This document shows, piece after piece, positions 41,539 through 51,473 of a DNA stretch of 64,000 nucleotides; positions within the stretch are counted from its first letter, which is position 1, and every line of letters begins with the position of its first letter. Location: assembly GCF_014650035.1 (NCBI RefSeq), contig NZ_BMUE01000009.1, positions 62,001 through 126,000 of the forward strand, given 5' to 3'. The translations under genes and the position numbers were made by a program. Under the pieces are notes generated by a model. The model made no database searches, was not told the origin of the DNA, and saw nothing but the letters and a program-made list of their open reading frames with translations. This DNA comes from Streptomyces lucensis JCM 4490. GTDB taxonomy: Bacteria > Actinomycetota > Actinomycetes > Streptomycetales > Streptomycetaceae.

Positions 41539-44388
41539 GGCCGTCGACCGGGAAGCCGTCGCCTTCTTCGCGGTGCTCTTCGCGGCGGTGGCCTTCTTCG
41601 TGGCCGTCTTCTTCGCGGCGGTCGTCTTCTTCGCCGCCGTCTTCTTGGCCGCGGTCTTCTTCGCCGGGGCGGTCTTCTTGGCCGCCGCCTTCTTCGCGGT
41701 CTTCTTGGCGGGCCCCTTCGCGCGCTTCTCGGCGAGCAGCTCGAAGCCGCGCTCCGGGGTGATCGACTCCACACTGTCGCCGGAGCGCAGGGTGGCGTTG
41801 GTCTCGCCGTCGGTGACGTACGGGCCGAAGCGGCCGTCCTTCACCACCACCGGCTTGCCGGAGACCGGGTCATCGCCCAGCTCCTTCAGCGGCGGCTTGG
41901 CGGCGGCGCGCCCCCGCTGCTTGGGCTGGGCGTAGATCGCCTGCGCCTCTTCCAGCGTGATCGTGAAGATCTGGTCCTCGGACTGCAACGAGCGCGAGTC
42001 CGTGCCCTTCTTCAGGTACGGGCCGTAGCGGCCGTTCTGCGCGGTGATCTCCACGCCGTCGGCGTCGGTGCCGACGGTCCGCGGCAGCGACATCAGCTTC
42101 AGCGCGTCGTCGAGGGTCACCGTGTCGAGCGACATGGACTTGAACAGCGAGGCCGTGCGCGGCTTGACCGCGTTCTTGCCCGTCTTCGGGGTGCCCTCGG
42201 GGAGGATCTCCGTGACGTACGGGCCGTAGCGGCCGTCCTTGGCGACGATCTGGTGGCCGGTCACGGGGTCGGCGCCCAGCTCGAAGTCGCCGCTCGGCTT
42301 GGCCAGCAGTTCCTCGGCCAGCTCGACGGTCAGCTCGTCCGGCGCGAGGTCGTCCGGGATGTCGGCGCGCTGGTGCTGCTCGGTGTCCTTCTCGCCGCGC
42401 TCGATGTAGGGGCCGTAGCGGCCGACGCGGAGCACGATGTCGTTGCCCACCGGGAACGACGACACCTCGCGCGCGTCGATCGCGCCCAGGTCGGTCACCA
42501 GCTCCTTGAGGCCGCCGAGGTGGTCGCCGTCGCCGTTGCCGGCGTCGGCCGCACCACCCGGGGCGCCCGCGGCGAAGCCGCTGTCCGGCACCGTCTCGCC
42601 GAAGTAGAAGCGCTTCAGCCACGGCACGGCCTGCGCCTCGCCGGCGGCGATCCGGTCGAGGTCGTCCTCCATCCTCGCGGTGAAGTCGTAGTCGACGAGA
42701 CGCCCGAAGTGCTTCTCCAGGAGGTTGACCACGGCGAAGGACAGGAAGGACGGGACGAGTGCCGTGCCCTTCTTGAAGACGTAGCCGCGGTCCAGGATCG
42801 TGCCGATGATCGACGCGTACGTCGACGGGCGGCCGATCTCGCGCTCCTCCAGCTCCTTGACCAGGGAGGCCTCGGTGTAGCGGGCCGGGGGCTTGGTGGC
42901 GTGGCCGTCGACCGTGATCTGCTCGGCGGACAGCGCGTCGCCCTCGCCCACCTGCGGCAGGCGGCGCTCGCGGTCGTCCAGCTCGGCGTTCGGGTCGTCG
43001 GCACCCTCGACGTACGCCTTCAGGAAGCCGTGGAAGGTGATCGTCTTGCCGGAGGCGCTGAACTCGACGTCCCGGCCGTCGGCGGCGGTGCCGCCGATCT
43101 TCACGGTCACGCTGTTGCCGGTCGCGTCCTTCATCTGCGAGGCGACGGTCCGCTTCCAGATCAGCTCGTACAGCCGGAACTGGTCGCCGGTCAGGCCGGT
43201 CTCCGCCGGCGTGCGGAAACGATCACCCGAGGGGCGGATCGCCTCGTGCGCCTCCTGGGCGTTCTTGACCTTGGCGGCGTAGGTACGCGGCTGCGGCGGC
43301 AGGTAGTCGGCGCCGTACAGCTGCGTGACCTGGGCGCGAGCGGCCGAGATGGCGGTTTCGCTCAGCGTCGTGGAGTCCGTACGCATGTACGTGATGTAGC
43401 CGTTCTCGTACAGCTTCTGTGCGATCTGCATCGTCGCCTTCGCGCCGAAGCCGAGCTTGCGGCTGGCCTCCTGCTGCAGCGTCGTCGTACGGAACGGGGC
43501 ATACGGCGAGCGGCGGTACGGCTTGGACTCGACCGAGCGCACGGAGAAGCGGGTGTCCTCCAGCGCGGCGGCGAGGGCGCGGGCGTTCGCCTCGTCGAGG
43601 TGAAGGGTGTTCGCGCCCTTGAGCTGTCCCAGGGAGTCGAAGTCGCGACCCTGCGCGACCCGCCTGCCGTCGACGGTCTGCAGGCGGGCGACCAGCGACG
43701 ACGGGTCCGACGGGTCTCCCGCGCGGCCGGTCGCGAAGGTGCCCGTCAGGTCCCAGTACTCGGCGGAGCGGAAGGCGATGCGCTCGCGTTCCCGCTCGAC
43801 GACGAGACGCGTCGCGACGGACTGGACACGGCCGGCCGACAGGCGCGGCATGACCTTCTTCCACAGGACCGGCGAGACCTCGTAGCCGTAGAGGCGGTCG
43901 AGGATGCGGCGGGTCTCCTGGGCGTCGACCAGCTTCTGGTTGAGCTGGCGCGGGTTCGCGACGGCCTCGCGGATCGCGTCCTTGGTGATCTCGTGGAAGA
44001 CCATCCGCTTGACGGGGATCTTCGGCTTGAGGACCTCCTGGAGGTGCCAGGCGATCGCCTCGCCCTCCCGGTCCTCATCGGTGGCGAGGAAGAGCTCGTC
44101 GGAATCCTTCAGCAGATCCTTGAGCTTCTTGACCTGCGCCTTCTTGTCGGCATTGACCACGTAGATCGGCTGGAAGTCGTGCTCGACGTCCACACCGAGG
44201 CGGCGGACCTCGCCGGTGTACTTCTCGGGCACCTCTGCGGCGCCGTTGGGAAGGTCACGGATGTGCCCGACGCTCGCTTCGACTACGTAGCCGGGGCCCA
44301 GGTAGCCCTTGATCGTCTTCGCCTTGGCAGGCGACTCGACGATGACGAGTCGGCGGCCGCCCTGTGCGGTCTCGCTGGTCGGGGACAA
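41521..44388 (-). CDS. topA: DNA topoisomerase I (type IA)
   Basis: A 955-residue topoisomerase relaxing negative supercoils. The Toprim domain starts LVIVESPAKAKTIKGYLG with acidic DELFLATDEDREGEAIAWHL; the catalytic tyrosine is Tyr334 in ITYMRTDST; SAGRVQSVATRLVV belongs to the core. Instead of zinc fingers, the C-terminus has four Topo-C-type repeats (each with a DGRYGPYV/NGRYGPYL-type core), followed by about 75 residues of AKK/ATK repeats, which in actinomycete TopA aid processivity. ATG 44388 is the start. The stop is followed by three extra copies of the terminal codons (29-bp repeats). Confidence 0.97.
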   Translation of the reverse strand: MSPTSETAQGGRRLVIVESPAKAKTIKGYLGPGYVVEASVGHIRDLPNGAAEVPEKYTGEVRRLGVDVEHDFQPIYVVNADKKAQVKKLKDLLKDSDELFLATDEDREGEAIAWHLQEVLKPKIPVKRMVFHEITKDAIREAVANPRQLNQKLVDAQETRRILDRLYGYEVSPVLWKKVMPRLSAGRVQSVATRLVVERERERIAFRSAEYWDLTGTFATGRAGDPSDPSSLVARLQTVDGRRVAQGRDFDSLGQLKGANTLHLDEANARALAAALEDTRFSVRSVESKPYRRSPYAPFRTTTLQQEASRKLGFGAKATMQIAQKLYENGYITYMRTDSTTLSETAISAARAQVTQLYGADYLPPQPRTYAAKVKNAQEAHEAIRPSGDRFRTPAETGLTGDQFRLYELIWKRTVASQMKDATGNSVTVKIGGTAADGRDVEFSASGKTITFHGFLKAYVEGADDPNAELDDRERRLPQVGEGDALSAEQITVDGHATKPPARYTEASLVKELEEREIGRPSTYASIIGTILDRGYVFKKGTALVPSFLSFAVVNLLEKHFGRLVDYDFTARMEDDLDRIAAGEAQAVPWLKRFYFGETVPDSGFAAGAPGGAADAGNGDGDHLGGLKELVTDLGAIDAREVSSFPVGNDIVLRVGRYGPYIERGEKDTEQHQRADIPDDLAPDELTVELAEELLAKPSGDFELGADPVTGHQIVAKDGRYGPYVTEILPEGTPKTGKNAVKPRTASLFKSMSLDTVTLDDALKLMSLPRTVGTDADGVEITAQNGRYGPYLKKGTDSRSLQSEDQIFTITLEEAQAIYAQPKQRGRAAAKPPLKELGDDPVSGKPVVVKDGRFGPYVTDGETNATLRSGDSVESITPERGFELLAEKRAKGPAKKTAKKAAAKKTAPAKKTAAKKTAAKKTTAAKKTATKKATAAKSTAKKATASRSTASGTED

Positions 44389-44655
44389 CTTGGCTCTTCT
44401 CTCCGGTCGACGCTTCAGCCTCCCCAGGCCTTCGTCCCGGGGTCGCGGCGTGCTTCTGGCTCGTGTGACGCTGCGGAGTGTGACGGTACATCCCGCTCCC
44501 GTGTCAAACGGGAAAAGCCCACAACGGCCACTCGAACGGTAACCCGACTACCGCCATTCCTGCCGCCCGGACTGTCCGGCGGTCCCGCGGCCCATGTCCG
44601 GAGCGTGACGCTCCTCTTACCCTGGCGGCACCTCGGCCGGCCGCCCCCGCCGACG

Positions 44656-44853
44656 TCAGAGGCGGCTCAGGCAGTACGCGCCCAGTGCCAGGGCGACCGT
44701 GCCGGCCGCACTCGCGACGGTGGCCGAAGCGACGCGGTTCACACCATGGGCCACCGGCTCACGGCGCCGCACGCGGACGCCGGTCCAGGCGAGCAGAGCG
44801 CCCCCGAACAGGGCGAACACCACACTCGCGAAGATCATCGGGACGCTCTCCAT
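44656..44853 (-). CDS. small membrane protein, function unknown
   Basis: A 65-residue protein from ATG 44853 behind a G-rich GGGCGGGGG sequence. Two hydrophobic helices (MIFASVVFALFGGALLAWTG and TVASAAGTVALALGAYCLSR) are separated by a short basic loop RVRRREPV. Similar short double-TM proteins stand between topA and the methyltransferase gene in other streptomycetes. No function can be assigned. Confidence 0.65.
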   Translation of the reverse strand: MESVPMIFASVVFALFGGALLAWTGVRVRRREPVAHGVNRVASATVASAAGTVALALGAYCLSRL

Positions 44854-45192
44854 CCCCCGCCCGCCCTTCCGTCCCGTCCGGCTCTGCCCAGCGCCGGGAG
44901 GGTGGCACGCGCGGACGGCCGGCGGGCGGCGACGGGATGAACGGAAGGTTGACGCGCCGCCGGACACAGGGCCCGACCGGACCGGGATCACGACCTGCGG
45001 CGCGTTTCGCACCCGTATTTTTCCGGCCGTTTTCCCGCCGGCGGCGCGCCCCGCCCGCGACCGCCGCCGCGCCCCGCCCCCTGCCGCCGGCGTACGACGA
45101 TGATCCGGGCGGACCGCTCCGGCCTCCGGAGGACGTCTACGACCGCTCCGGTACCCGGGGTACGGCAGCCGGACCAGCCGGTGCGCCCGGTC

Positions 45193-46713
45193 TCAGCGCG
45201 CCGGCTCCAGGTAGCCCTGCTCCACCAGCAGCCGGATCTGGGCCGGGGTCCGGTCGCGAAGCACCACCGGATCCTCGCCCATGAGCTGGGCGATGGCGTC
45301 CAGGATCCGGCCCGCGCTCAACGTGCCGTCGCACACGCCCGCGAATCCGGCGCCGACCGTGTCCACCTTGGTGGCCCGGCGCATACCGCGGTGCTGGCGG
45401 AGCACCACGTGCTCCGGGTCCTCGGCGCCGGGCAGCCCGACCTGCTCCTGGACCACCTCGGCGGTGAGCCGGAAGTGGCTGTCCAGCAGCGCCGCGTCGT
45501 CGTGCGCGCGCAGGTAGTCGAGGCGCTCGAAGTGCGCCCGGATCGTGTCGCCCAGGGGCTGCTCGACCGGGTGCGCCCACTCCTCCACGGTGACGACGGG
45601 TTCGGCGGACCCGGTCCGGCGCAGGGTGATCCAGCCGAAGCCGACCGCCTTGACCTTGCGCGCCTCGAACTCGTCGAGCCAGGCGTCGTAGCGCGCCTGG
45701 TAGTCCGCCGCGTCCCCGCGGTGGTCCCCGGCGTCCCTCAGCCACAGCTCCGCGTACTGCGTGACGTCCTGCACCTCGCGCTGCACGATCCAGGCATCGC
45801 ACCCGCGCGGCACCCACGACCTGAGTCTGTCCTGCCAGTCCTCCCCCGCGACGTGCTGCCAGTTGGCGAGGAACTGCGCGAACCCGCCCTCGTTCAGCCG
45901 TTCTCCCGCCCGCTGAACGAGCGAGCGGCACAGATCGTCCCCGCCCATGCCACCGTCCCGGTACGTCAGCCGGGCGCCCGGGGAGATCACGAAGGGCGGG
46001 TTGGAGACGATGAGGTCGAACGTCTCGTCGTCCGCGACCGGCTGGAACAGCGAGCCCTCGCGCAGGTCCGCGGTGGGCGCGCCGGAGAGGGCGAGCGTGA
46101 GCGCGGTGATGTGCAGGGCGCGCGGGTTGACGTCGGTCGCGGTCACGCGTGTGGCGTGCTGGGCGGCGTGCAGCGCCTGGATGCCGGAGCCGGTACCGAG
46201 ATCGAGGGCGGAGTCCACGGGCGTGCGGACGGTGATGCCGGCCAGCGTCGTGGAGGCGCCGCCGACGCCCAGGACCACGCCCTCGTCGCGCTGTCCGATG
46301 CCGCCCGCGCCGCCGACCGCGCAGCCCAGGTCGGAGACGATGAACCAGTCCTCGCCACCGGGACCGCCGTAGGGCCGTACGTCCACGGTCGCGGCCACCT
46401 CGTCGCCGCCCACGCGCGTGAGCCAGCCGGCCTCCAGGGCCGCGTCGGCCGGCAGCACGGCCGCCACGCGCGCGTGCGGCACCGGTTGCTGGAGCAGGAA
46501 CAGCCGCACGAGCGTCTCCAGCGGCGTGTCGCCACGGGTCGCCCGCAGGGCGGGCACGGTCTCGCTGCGGGCCAGCGCCGCGTACGCGGGGGCGCCGAGC
46601 AGATCGAGCAGCCCGTCGGCGGTGAAGGAGGCGGCCAGGAGCGCGTCCCGCAGCCGCGCGGCGGTCTCGGGCCGGTCGGCAGCGGGCAGGGAGGCGAGTC
46701 CGGAGTCAGTCAC
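45193..46713 (-). CDS. SAM-dependent methyltransferase (NPPF class, PrmC/N6-like)
   Basis: A 506-residue protein. The SAM motif I ALDLGTGSGIQALHAA, VTATDVNPRAL and the catalytic FDLIVSNPPFVISPG identify an N/Q- or N6-type class I methyltransferase. N-terminal 150 residues are an unrecognised domain with many Leu/Ala helices; the C-terminal 180 residues contain a GWITLRRTG strand and an acidic helix region. It resembles proteins annotated simply as methyltransferase in streptomycetes; the substrate is unknown. GTG 46713 is the start. Confidence 0.85.
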   Translation of the reverse strand: MTDSGLASLPAADRPETAARLRDALLAASFTADGLLDLLGAPAYAALARSETVPALRATRGDTPLETLVRLFLLQQPVPHARVAAVLPADAALEAGWLTRVGGDEVAATVDVRPYGGPGGEDWFIVSDLGCAVGGAGGIGQRDEGVVLGVGGASTTLAGITVRTPVDSALDLGTGSGIQALHAAQHATRVTATDVNPRALHITALTLALSGAPTADLREGSLFQPVADDETFDLIVSNPPFVISPGARLTYRDGGMGGDDLCRSLVQRAGERLNEGGFAQFLANWQHVAGEDWQDRLRSWVPRGCDAWIVQREVQDVTQYAELWLRDAGDHRGDAADYQARYDAWLDEFEARKVKAVGFGWITLRRTGSAEPVVTVEEWAHPVEQPLGDTIRAHFERLDYLRAHDDAALLDSHFRLTAEVVQEQVGLPGAEDPEHVVLRQHRGMRRATKVDTVGAGFAGVCDGTLSAGRILDAIAQLMGEDPVVLRDRTPAQIRLLVEQGYLEPAR

Positions 46714-46773
46714 GCCCCCATTGTGGCCCGGGGCGGCCGCACGGGGCCGACTCGCGCGGCCCGTGCGCCGACG

Positions 46774-47394
46774 TCAGCCGGCCGTCCCCTGCGGCGCCGG
46801 GGACGACGTGGCGGACGCCGCGGCCGCCTTGCAGCTGGGCTGCTCGGCCATCGCCGCCTTGACGTCGTCCTTCTCCAGCCGCTTCAGCGCTTCCGTGCCG
46901 CTGTCGCTCTGCTTGCCGACCTCCTCGGCCTGGGTGGCGGCGATGTCCTTCAGGCCCTTGGCGAACTTGCCCTGGTCCTTGGTGTCGAGACCGTCGACCT
47001 TCTTCTTCAGGGCGACGTACGACGCGGACAGGCCGTCGAGGTTCTTGGCGGCGTCGCGCTGGCGCTTGGCGCCGTCGTCGATGCCGGGGGGAGCCCCGGC
47101 GTCACCGAGGGCGTCGGCCAGCGCCTTGTAGCCGTCGGCCAGGTCCTGGAAGGCCTGCGCGTAGGTCTTCTGGGCGCTCTTCGGCGGGAGGTTGCTGTTC
47201 GTGGCGATGGACGCGATCGAGGCGTTGGCCGACCTGATCTTCCCGTCCTGCGCGGGTATGGCGTCGCACACCTTCTTGGCCCAGGCGACCAGCTTGGGGT
47301 CGGGGCCCTTGTCTTCGTTGCTGCTGGTGCATCCCGACAGCGCCACCACCAGTACCGCACCGCCGGACAGTGCGGCCGCGAGCTTCTTGTTCAC
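46774..47394 (-). CDS. lipoprotein, function unknown
   Basis: About 206 residues from GTG 47394. VNKKLAAALSGGAVLVVALS is a signal ending at lipobox LSGC. The mature protein is mostly amphipathic helix (KVCDAIPAQDGKIRSANASI, AKNLDGLSASYVALKKKVDG) and ends in an Ala/Ser/Pro tail. Helical repeats suggest an extracytoplasmic coiled bundle. An in-frame ATG at 47412 would extend it by six residues. It is in the minus-strand series with the methyltransferase and hppA but separated from both. Confidence 0.8.
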   Translation of the reverse strand: MNKKLAAALSGGAVLVVALSGCTSSNEDKGPDPKLVAWAKKVCDAIPAQDGKIRSANASIASIATNSNLPPKSAQKTYAQAFQDLADGYKALADALGDAGAPPGIDDGAKRQRDAAKNLDGLSASYVALKKKVDGLDTKDQGKFAKGLKDIAATQAEEVGKQSDSGTEALKRLEKDDVKAAMAEQPSCKAAAASATSSPAPQGTAG

Positions 47395-47587
47395 CGGATC
47401 GGTCCCTTCCATGGCTCTCGGCCCCCGGAATCTACACGGCGGACCGTCTCTCTCCCCTTACCGGAAGGGCCATCCGTCATCTTTTGTGACTCTTCGCACC
47501 CTGGAGAGAAGGCTCACGGCATGATCCATGACATGGCCCGCCGCACGGCTCACGCATGGCTCACGGCGCGACTGACCACAGCGAAAA

Positions 47588-47625
47588 GCGGGCGGGCGGC
47601 GCGTCAGCACGCGCCACCCGCCCGC
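47588..47625. terminator. terminator of hppA
   Basis: A 17-bp stem (GCGGGCGGGCGGCGCGT against ACGCGCCACCCGCCCGC, one mismatch) with a 4-nt loop, 28 nt beyond the hppA stop on the minus strand. Confidence 0.8.
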
Positions 47626-47652
47626 CGGTGAACAGGCCTTCTCGACGGAGGC

Positions 47653-50058
47653 CTACGAAACGACCGCCGCGTCCGGCGAGTTGGCGACCCGCTCGGCGGA
47701 GTCGTCCTCGCCGACGGCGATCCCGCGCCGCTTGGAGATGTACACGGCGACGGTGATCACAAGGAGCGCGAGCACCGCGATACCGATCCGCACGCCGACG
47801 TTCTTGTCGTCGCCGTACGAGAACTTGATCACCGCGGGCGCGATGAGCAGGGACACCAGGTTCATGACCTTCAGCAGCGGGTTGATCGCCGGCCCGGCCG
47901 TGTCCTTGAAGGGGTCACCGACCGTGTCGCCGATCACCGTGGCGGCGTGGGCCTCGCTGCCCTTGCCGCCGTGATGGCCGTCCTCCACCAGCTTCTTGGC
48001 GTTGTCCCAGGCACCGCCGGAGTTGGCGAGGAACACCGCCATCAGCGTGCCCGCGCCGATCGCGCCCGCGAGGTAGGCGCCGAGCGCGCCGACTCCGAGG
48101 GTGAACCCGATGAAGATCGGCGCCATGACGGCGAGCAGACCCGGTGTGGCCAGCTCGCGCAGGGCGTCCCTGGTGCAGATGTCGACGACCTTGCCGTACT
48201 CGGGCTTCTCCGTGTAGTCCATGATCCCGGGCTTCTCCCGGAACTGCCGCCGCACCTCGAACACCACGGAACCCGCCGACCGGGAGACGGCGTTGATGGC
48301 CAGTCCGGAGAAGAGGAAGACGACCGCGGCGCCCGCGACGAGCCCGACGAGGTTGTTGGGCTGGGAGATGTCCAGTGACAGGCTGAGCGGCGATCCCGGC
48401 CCGCTGAGCTTCGCCCCGACGTCCCGCGCGTTGGTGGTGATCGCGTCGCGGTACGACCCGAACAGCGCCGACGCGGCGAGTACGGCGGTGGCGATCGCGA
48501 TGCCCTTGGTGATGGCCTTGGTCGTGTTGCCGACCGCGTCCAGGTTGGTGAGCACCTGCGCGCCCGCGCCCTCGACGTCACCGGACATCTCGGCGATGCC
48601 CTGGGCGTTGTCGGAGACCGGCCCGAAGGTGTCCATGGCGACGATCACGCCGACCGTGGTGAGCAGGCCGGTGCCGGCCAGCGCCACCGCGAACAGCGCC
48701 AGCATGATCGACGTGCCGCCGAGCAGGAACGCGCCGTACACGCTGAGCCCGATCAGCAGGGCGGTGTACACGGCCGACTCCAGGCCCAGCGAGATGCCGG
48801 ACAGGATGACGGTGGCCGGGCCCGTGAGGGACGTCTTGCCGATGTCCCTGACCGGACGGCGGTTGGTCTCGGTGAAGTAGCCGGTCAGCTGCTGGATGAC
48901 GGCGGCGAGCAGGATGCCGATGGCCACCGCGACCAGCGCGAGGAGCCGGGGGTCGCCGTCCTTGGCCTTGATCGCCGCGTCGGTGACGCCGTCCAGGTCC
49001 GCGTAGTTCGAGGGCAGGTAGACGAAGACCGCGACCGCGACCAGCACCAGGGAGATCACCGCGGAGATGAAGAAGCCGCGGTTGATCGCGGTCATGCCGC
49101 TGCGGTCGGCGCGCCGCGGCGCGACCGCGAAGATGCCGATCATCGCGGTGAGCACACCGATGGCCGGCACCAGCAGCGGGAAGGCCAGTCCGGAGTCGCC
49201 GAAGGCGGCCTTGCCGAGGATGAGCGCGGCCACCAGGGTGACGGCGTACGACTCGAACAGGTCGGCCGCCATGCCCGCGCAGTCGCCGACGTTGTCGCCC
49301 ACGTTGTCGGCGATGGTCGCGGCATTGCGCGGGTCGTCCTCCGGAATGCCCTGTTCGACCTTGCCGACCAGGTCGGCGCCGACGTCGGCGGCCTTGGTGA
49401 AGATGCCGCCGCCCACTCGCATGAACATCGCGATCAGGGCGGCGCCGAGGCCGAAGCCCTCCAGCACCTTCGGCGCGTCGGCCGCGTACACCAGCACCAC
49501 ACAGGAGGCGCCCAGCAGGCCGAGCCCCACCGTGAACATGCCGACGACGCCGCCCGTGCGAAATGCGATCTTCATCGCGGTGTGCGAGACGGTGGTGAGA
49601 TCCTTTTGCGGTTCGCCTTCGGCCGGGGTGGCTTCCCGGGCCGCGGCGGCGACGCGCACATTGCTGCGCACGGCGAGCCACATGCCGATATAACCGGTGG
49701 CCGCCGAGAAAGCGGCTCCGATCAGGAAGAACACCGAGCGGCCGGCACGCTGATTCCAGTCGTCCGCGGGCAGCAGCAGGAGCAGGAAGAAGACGACCAC
49801 GGCGAATGCGCCGAGCGTGCGCAGCTGCCGGGCGAGATACGCCTTGGCGCCTTCCTGGACCGCCTCGGCGATCCGCTTCATGCTGTCGGTGCCCTCGCCC
49901 GCGGCCAGCACCTGACGCACCAGGATCCCGGCGACCACCAGTGCGGCCAGGGCGACCGCCGCGATGACGGCCACGAGGATCCGGTTGTCGTCGGTCAGTA
50001 CCGCAGCTGCGAGGTTCGTGGGGTGACCCAACTGATGAGGGGTAGAAAGCCCCGCCAT
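47653..50058 (-). CDS. hppA: membrane proton-translocating pyrophosphatase
   Basis: An 801-residue, ~16-helix pump coupling PPi hydrolysis to H+ export. Signatures: GGGIFTKAADVGADLVGKVE, EDDPRNAATIADNVGDNVGD and DLFESY (substrate-binding acidic loops), and SGGAWDNAKK near the C-terminus. The motif GNTTKAITKG has Lys where K+-dependent enzymes have Ala, which marks a K+-independent H+ pump. ATG 50058 is the start; the AT-rich upstream region holds TTGAC-type promoter hexamers. It forms a functional set with the soluble ppa at 2.5 kb. Confidence 0.97.
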   Translation of the reverse strand: MAGLSTPHQLGHPTNLAAAVLTDDNRILVAVIAAVALAALVVAGILVRQVLAAGEGTDSMKRIAEAVQEGAKAYLARQLRTLGAFAVVVFFLLLLLPADDWNQRAGRSVFFLIGAAFSAATGYIGMWLAVRSNVRVAAAAREATPAEGEPQKDLTTVSHTAMKIAFRTGGVVGMFTVGLGLLGASCVVLVYAADAPKVLEGFGLGAALIAMFMRVGGGIFTKAADVGADLVGKVEQGIPEDDPRNAATIADNVGDNVGDCAGMAADLFESYAVTLVAALILGKAAFGDSGLAFPLLVPAIGVLTAMIGIFAVAPRRADRSGMTAINRGFFISAVISLVLVAVAVFVYLPSNYADLDGVTDAAIKAKDGDPRLLALVAVAIGILLAAVIQQLTGYFTETNRRPVRDIGKTSLTGPATVILSGISLGLESAVYTALLIGLSVYGAFLLGGTSIMLALFAVALAGTGLLTTVGVIVAMDTFGPVSDNAQGIAEMSGDVEGAGAQVLTNLDAVGNTTKAITKGIAIATAVLAASALFGSYRDAITTNARDVGAKLSGPGSPLSLSLDISQPNNLVGLVAGAAVVFLFSGLAINAVSRSAGSVVFEVRRQFREKPGIMDYTEKPEYGKVVDICTRDALRELATPGLLAVMAPIFIGFTLGVGALGAYLAGAIGAGTLMAVFLANSGGAWDNAKKLVEDGHHGGKGSEAHAATVIGDTVGDPFKDTAGPAINPLLKVMNLVSLLIAPAVIKFSYGDDKNVGVRIGIAVLALLVITVAVYISKRRGIAVGEDDSAERVANSPDAAVVS

Positions 50059-50454
50059 TCGTCCTCCTTGACGCTTGGGCTGAGCTCAAGATGTGGACGG
50101 ATTGTAGGTACCCCCGAGTGATCTAAACAGGGGACGGCAAGCGGAATTGGCCTTCTTGTGCTCTTCAGCAAATGATCGAGGCGGGATCAGGGAACCCGAA
50201 AGCGGTAACGCCCTAAAAGCATTGACGGCCGCATTGACGCTTGATCGAATTATCGGGCTATTGATCGTGAATTTCTTCACGAATTCCGATTGACGCCGGT
50301 GGAGTGCTGGCGGAGCGCTCGTGAGGTGCTCGCGAGATGTCGGGAAATACGAGAAGGGCCCTGCTCAGCAGGGCCCTCTGGGTTGCACTGTGCGTCCGGC
50401 GTCAGCGCCCGGATCAGGCGCCAGGCGTCCGGCGTCAGCGCCCGGGGGGAGGCG
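50059..50454. other. 396-bp intergenic region: hppA promoter region and bldG-operon terminator
   Basis: The left half (50059-50290) is unusually AT-rich for this genome and contains likely hppA promoter elements on the minus strand. The right half carries the hairpin at 50355 and an imperfect direct repeat of gcgtccggcgtcagcgcccg (about 50393 and 50428). No gene is seen. Confidence 0.6.
50355..50377. terminator. terminator downstream of the bldG-partner kinase gene
   Basis: AGGGCCCTGCT and its exact complement AGCAGGGCCCT form a hairpin 78 nt beyond the anti-sigma gene stop (minus strand). The loop is short, so the top base pairs probably open. Confidence 0.75.
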
Positions 50455-50886
50455 TCAGGCGAGTGCGACGGCCGGCGGTGAGGTCGGCCAGGTCATCCGG
50501 ATCAGGCCGCCGTTCCGCCCCGTGCTGACCTCCACGTCGTCGACGAGGCCGCTGATGACCGCGAGCCCCATCTCGTCCTCCTCGGCGTCCGCGTCGCCGT
50601 CCGGCGCGGCGCCGGGCGTGTCGCCCGCGATCGCGTGCGGGGCCTCGTCGCCGACCTCGATGGAGAACTGTTTCTCATCCTCGATCAGCGCCACCTTCAC
50701 CGGTGCGGTGATGTCGTGGTTGCGATGCAGGCCGACGGCACGGGAGCAGGCCTCTCCCACGGCGAGCCGGACCTCGTCCAGCACCGCCTCGTCCACTCCG
50801 GCCCTGCGTGCCACCGCTGCCGCCACCAACCGGGCGGTGCGGACGTGCTCGGGCAGCGCGCTGAAGCGGAGTTCGACGGTGGCCAT
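50455..50886 (-). CDS. RsbW-like anti-sigma factor kinase, partner of BldG
   Basis: A 143-residue HATPase. The N-box region LDEVRLAVGEACSRAVGLH (with the N box divergent) and the C-terminal DEMGLAVISGLVDDVEV (G2) mark a serine-kinase/anti-sigma factor of the RsbW type. An acidic insert (GDTPGAAPDGDADAEEDE) is typical of the gene that follows bldG in streptomycetes (ApgA). It is cotranscribed with bldG, 166 nt downstream. Inferred role: phosphorylates or binds BldG and controls a sigma factor in morphological differentiation. Confidence 0.88.
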   Translation of the reverse strand: MATVELRFSALPEHVRTARLVAAAVARRAGVDEAVLDEVRLAVGEACSRAVGLHRNHDITAPVKVALIEDEKQFSIEVGDEAPHAIAGDTPGAAPDGDADAEEDEMGLAVISGLVDDVEVSTGRNGGLIRMTWPTSPPAVALA

Positions 50887-51052
50887 GCATCCCCCTGACT
50901 ACTACGGGCGTGCGGTCGGGGCGGGGCCGCGAAGACTCCGGACCCCTCGTGTACTTCTGTGCCCCGGGCCGCCTTGTCCTCATCGGCCCAGGACGGGACC
51001 GGCCGACGTCCGGGCCCCTGCGGGAGCCCGGATGCCGGCGACCGGTCCTGAA

Positions 51053-51394
51053 TCAGTCGGTGGCCGCCACCGCTTCCTCGACCGAGGTGTGAATCGGGAA
51101 CACCTTGGTGAGGCCGGTGATCCGGAAAATCTTGAGAATGCGCTCCTGGTTGCAGACCAGGCGCAGTGAGCCCTCGTGGGCACGCACTCGCTTCAGGCCG
51201 CCGACCAGCACGCCGAGACCGGTGGAGTCGAGGAAGTCCACGCCCTCCATGTCGACGACGAGGTGGAAATTGCCGTCGTTCACCAGCTCGACCAGCTGCT
51301 CGCGCAGCTTGGGCGCGGTGTATACATCGATTTCGCCACCGACCTCGACGACCGTACGATCGCCGACGGTACGGGTCGACAGGGACAGGTCCAC
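51053..51394 (-). CDS. bldG: anti-sigma factor antagonist BldG
   Basis: A 113-residue STAS protein. The phosphorylatable serine is Ser57 in DFLDSTGLGVLVGGL. The N-terminal MDLSLSTRTVGDRTVVEVGG and C-terminal LKIFRITGLTKVFPIHTS match the very conserved streptomycete BldG, needed for aerial mycelium and antibiotic production. Unphosphorylated BldG releases sigma factors from their anti-sigma partners. The upstream gene is the divergent helicase, so its promoters lie in 51395-51473. Confidence 0.96.
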   Translation of the reverse strand: MDLSLSTRTVGDRTVVEVGGEIDVYTAPKLREQLVELVNDGNFHLVVDMEGVDFLDSTGLGVLVGGLKRVRAHEGSLRLVCNQERILKIFRITGLTKVFPIHTSVEEAVAATD

Positions 51395-51473
51395 GGATCC
51401 TCCAGCACCTTGCTATCGAGCGGTCGCCCCTCGGGCATCCCAGCTTGGGGCCCCGGACGCATCGCCAGCCGCC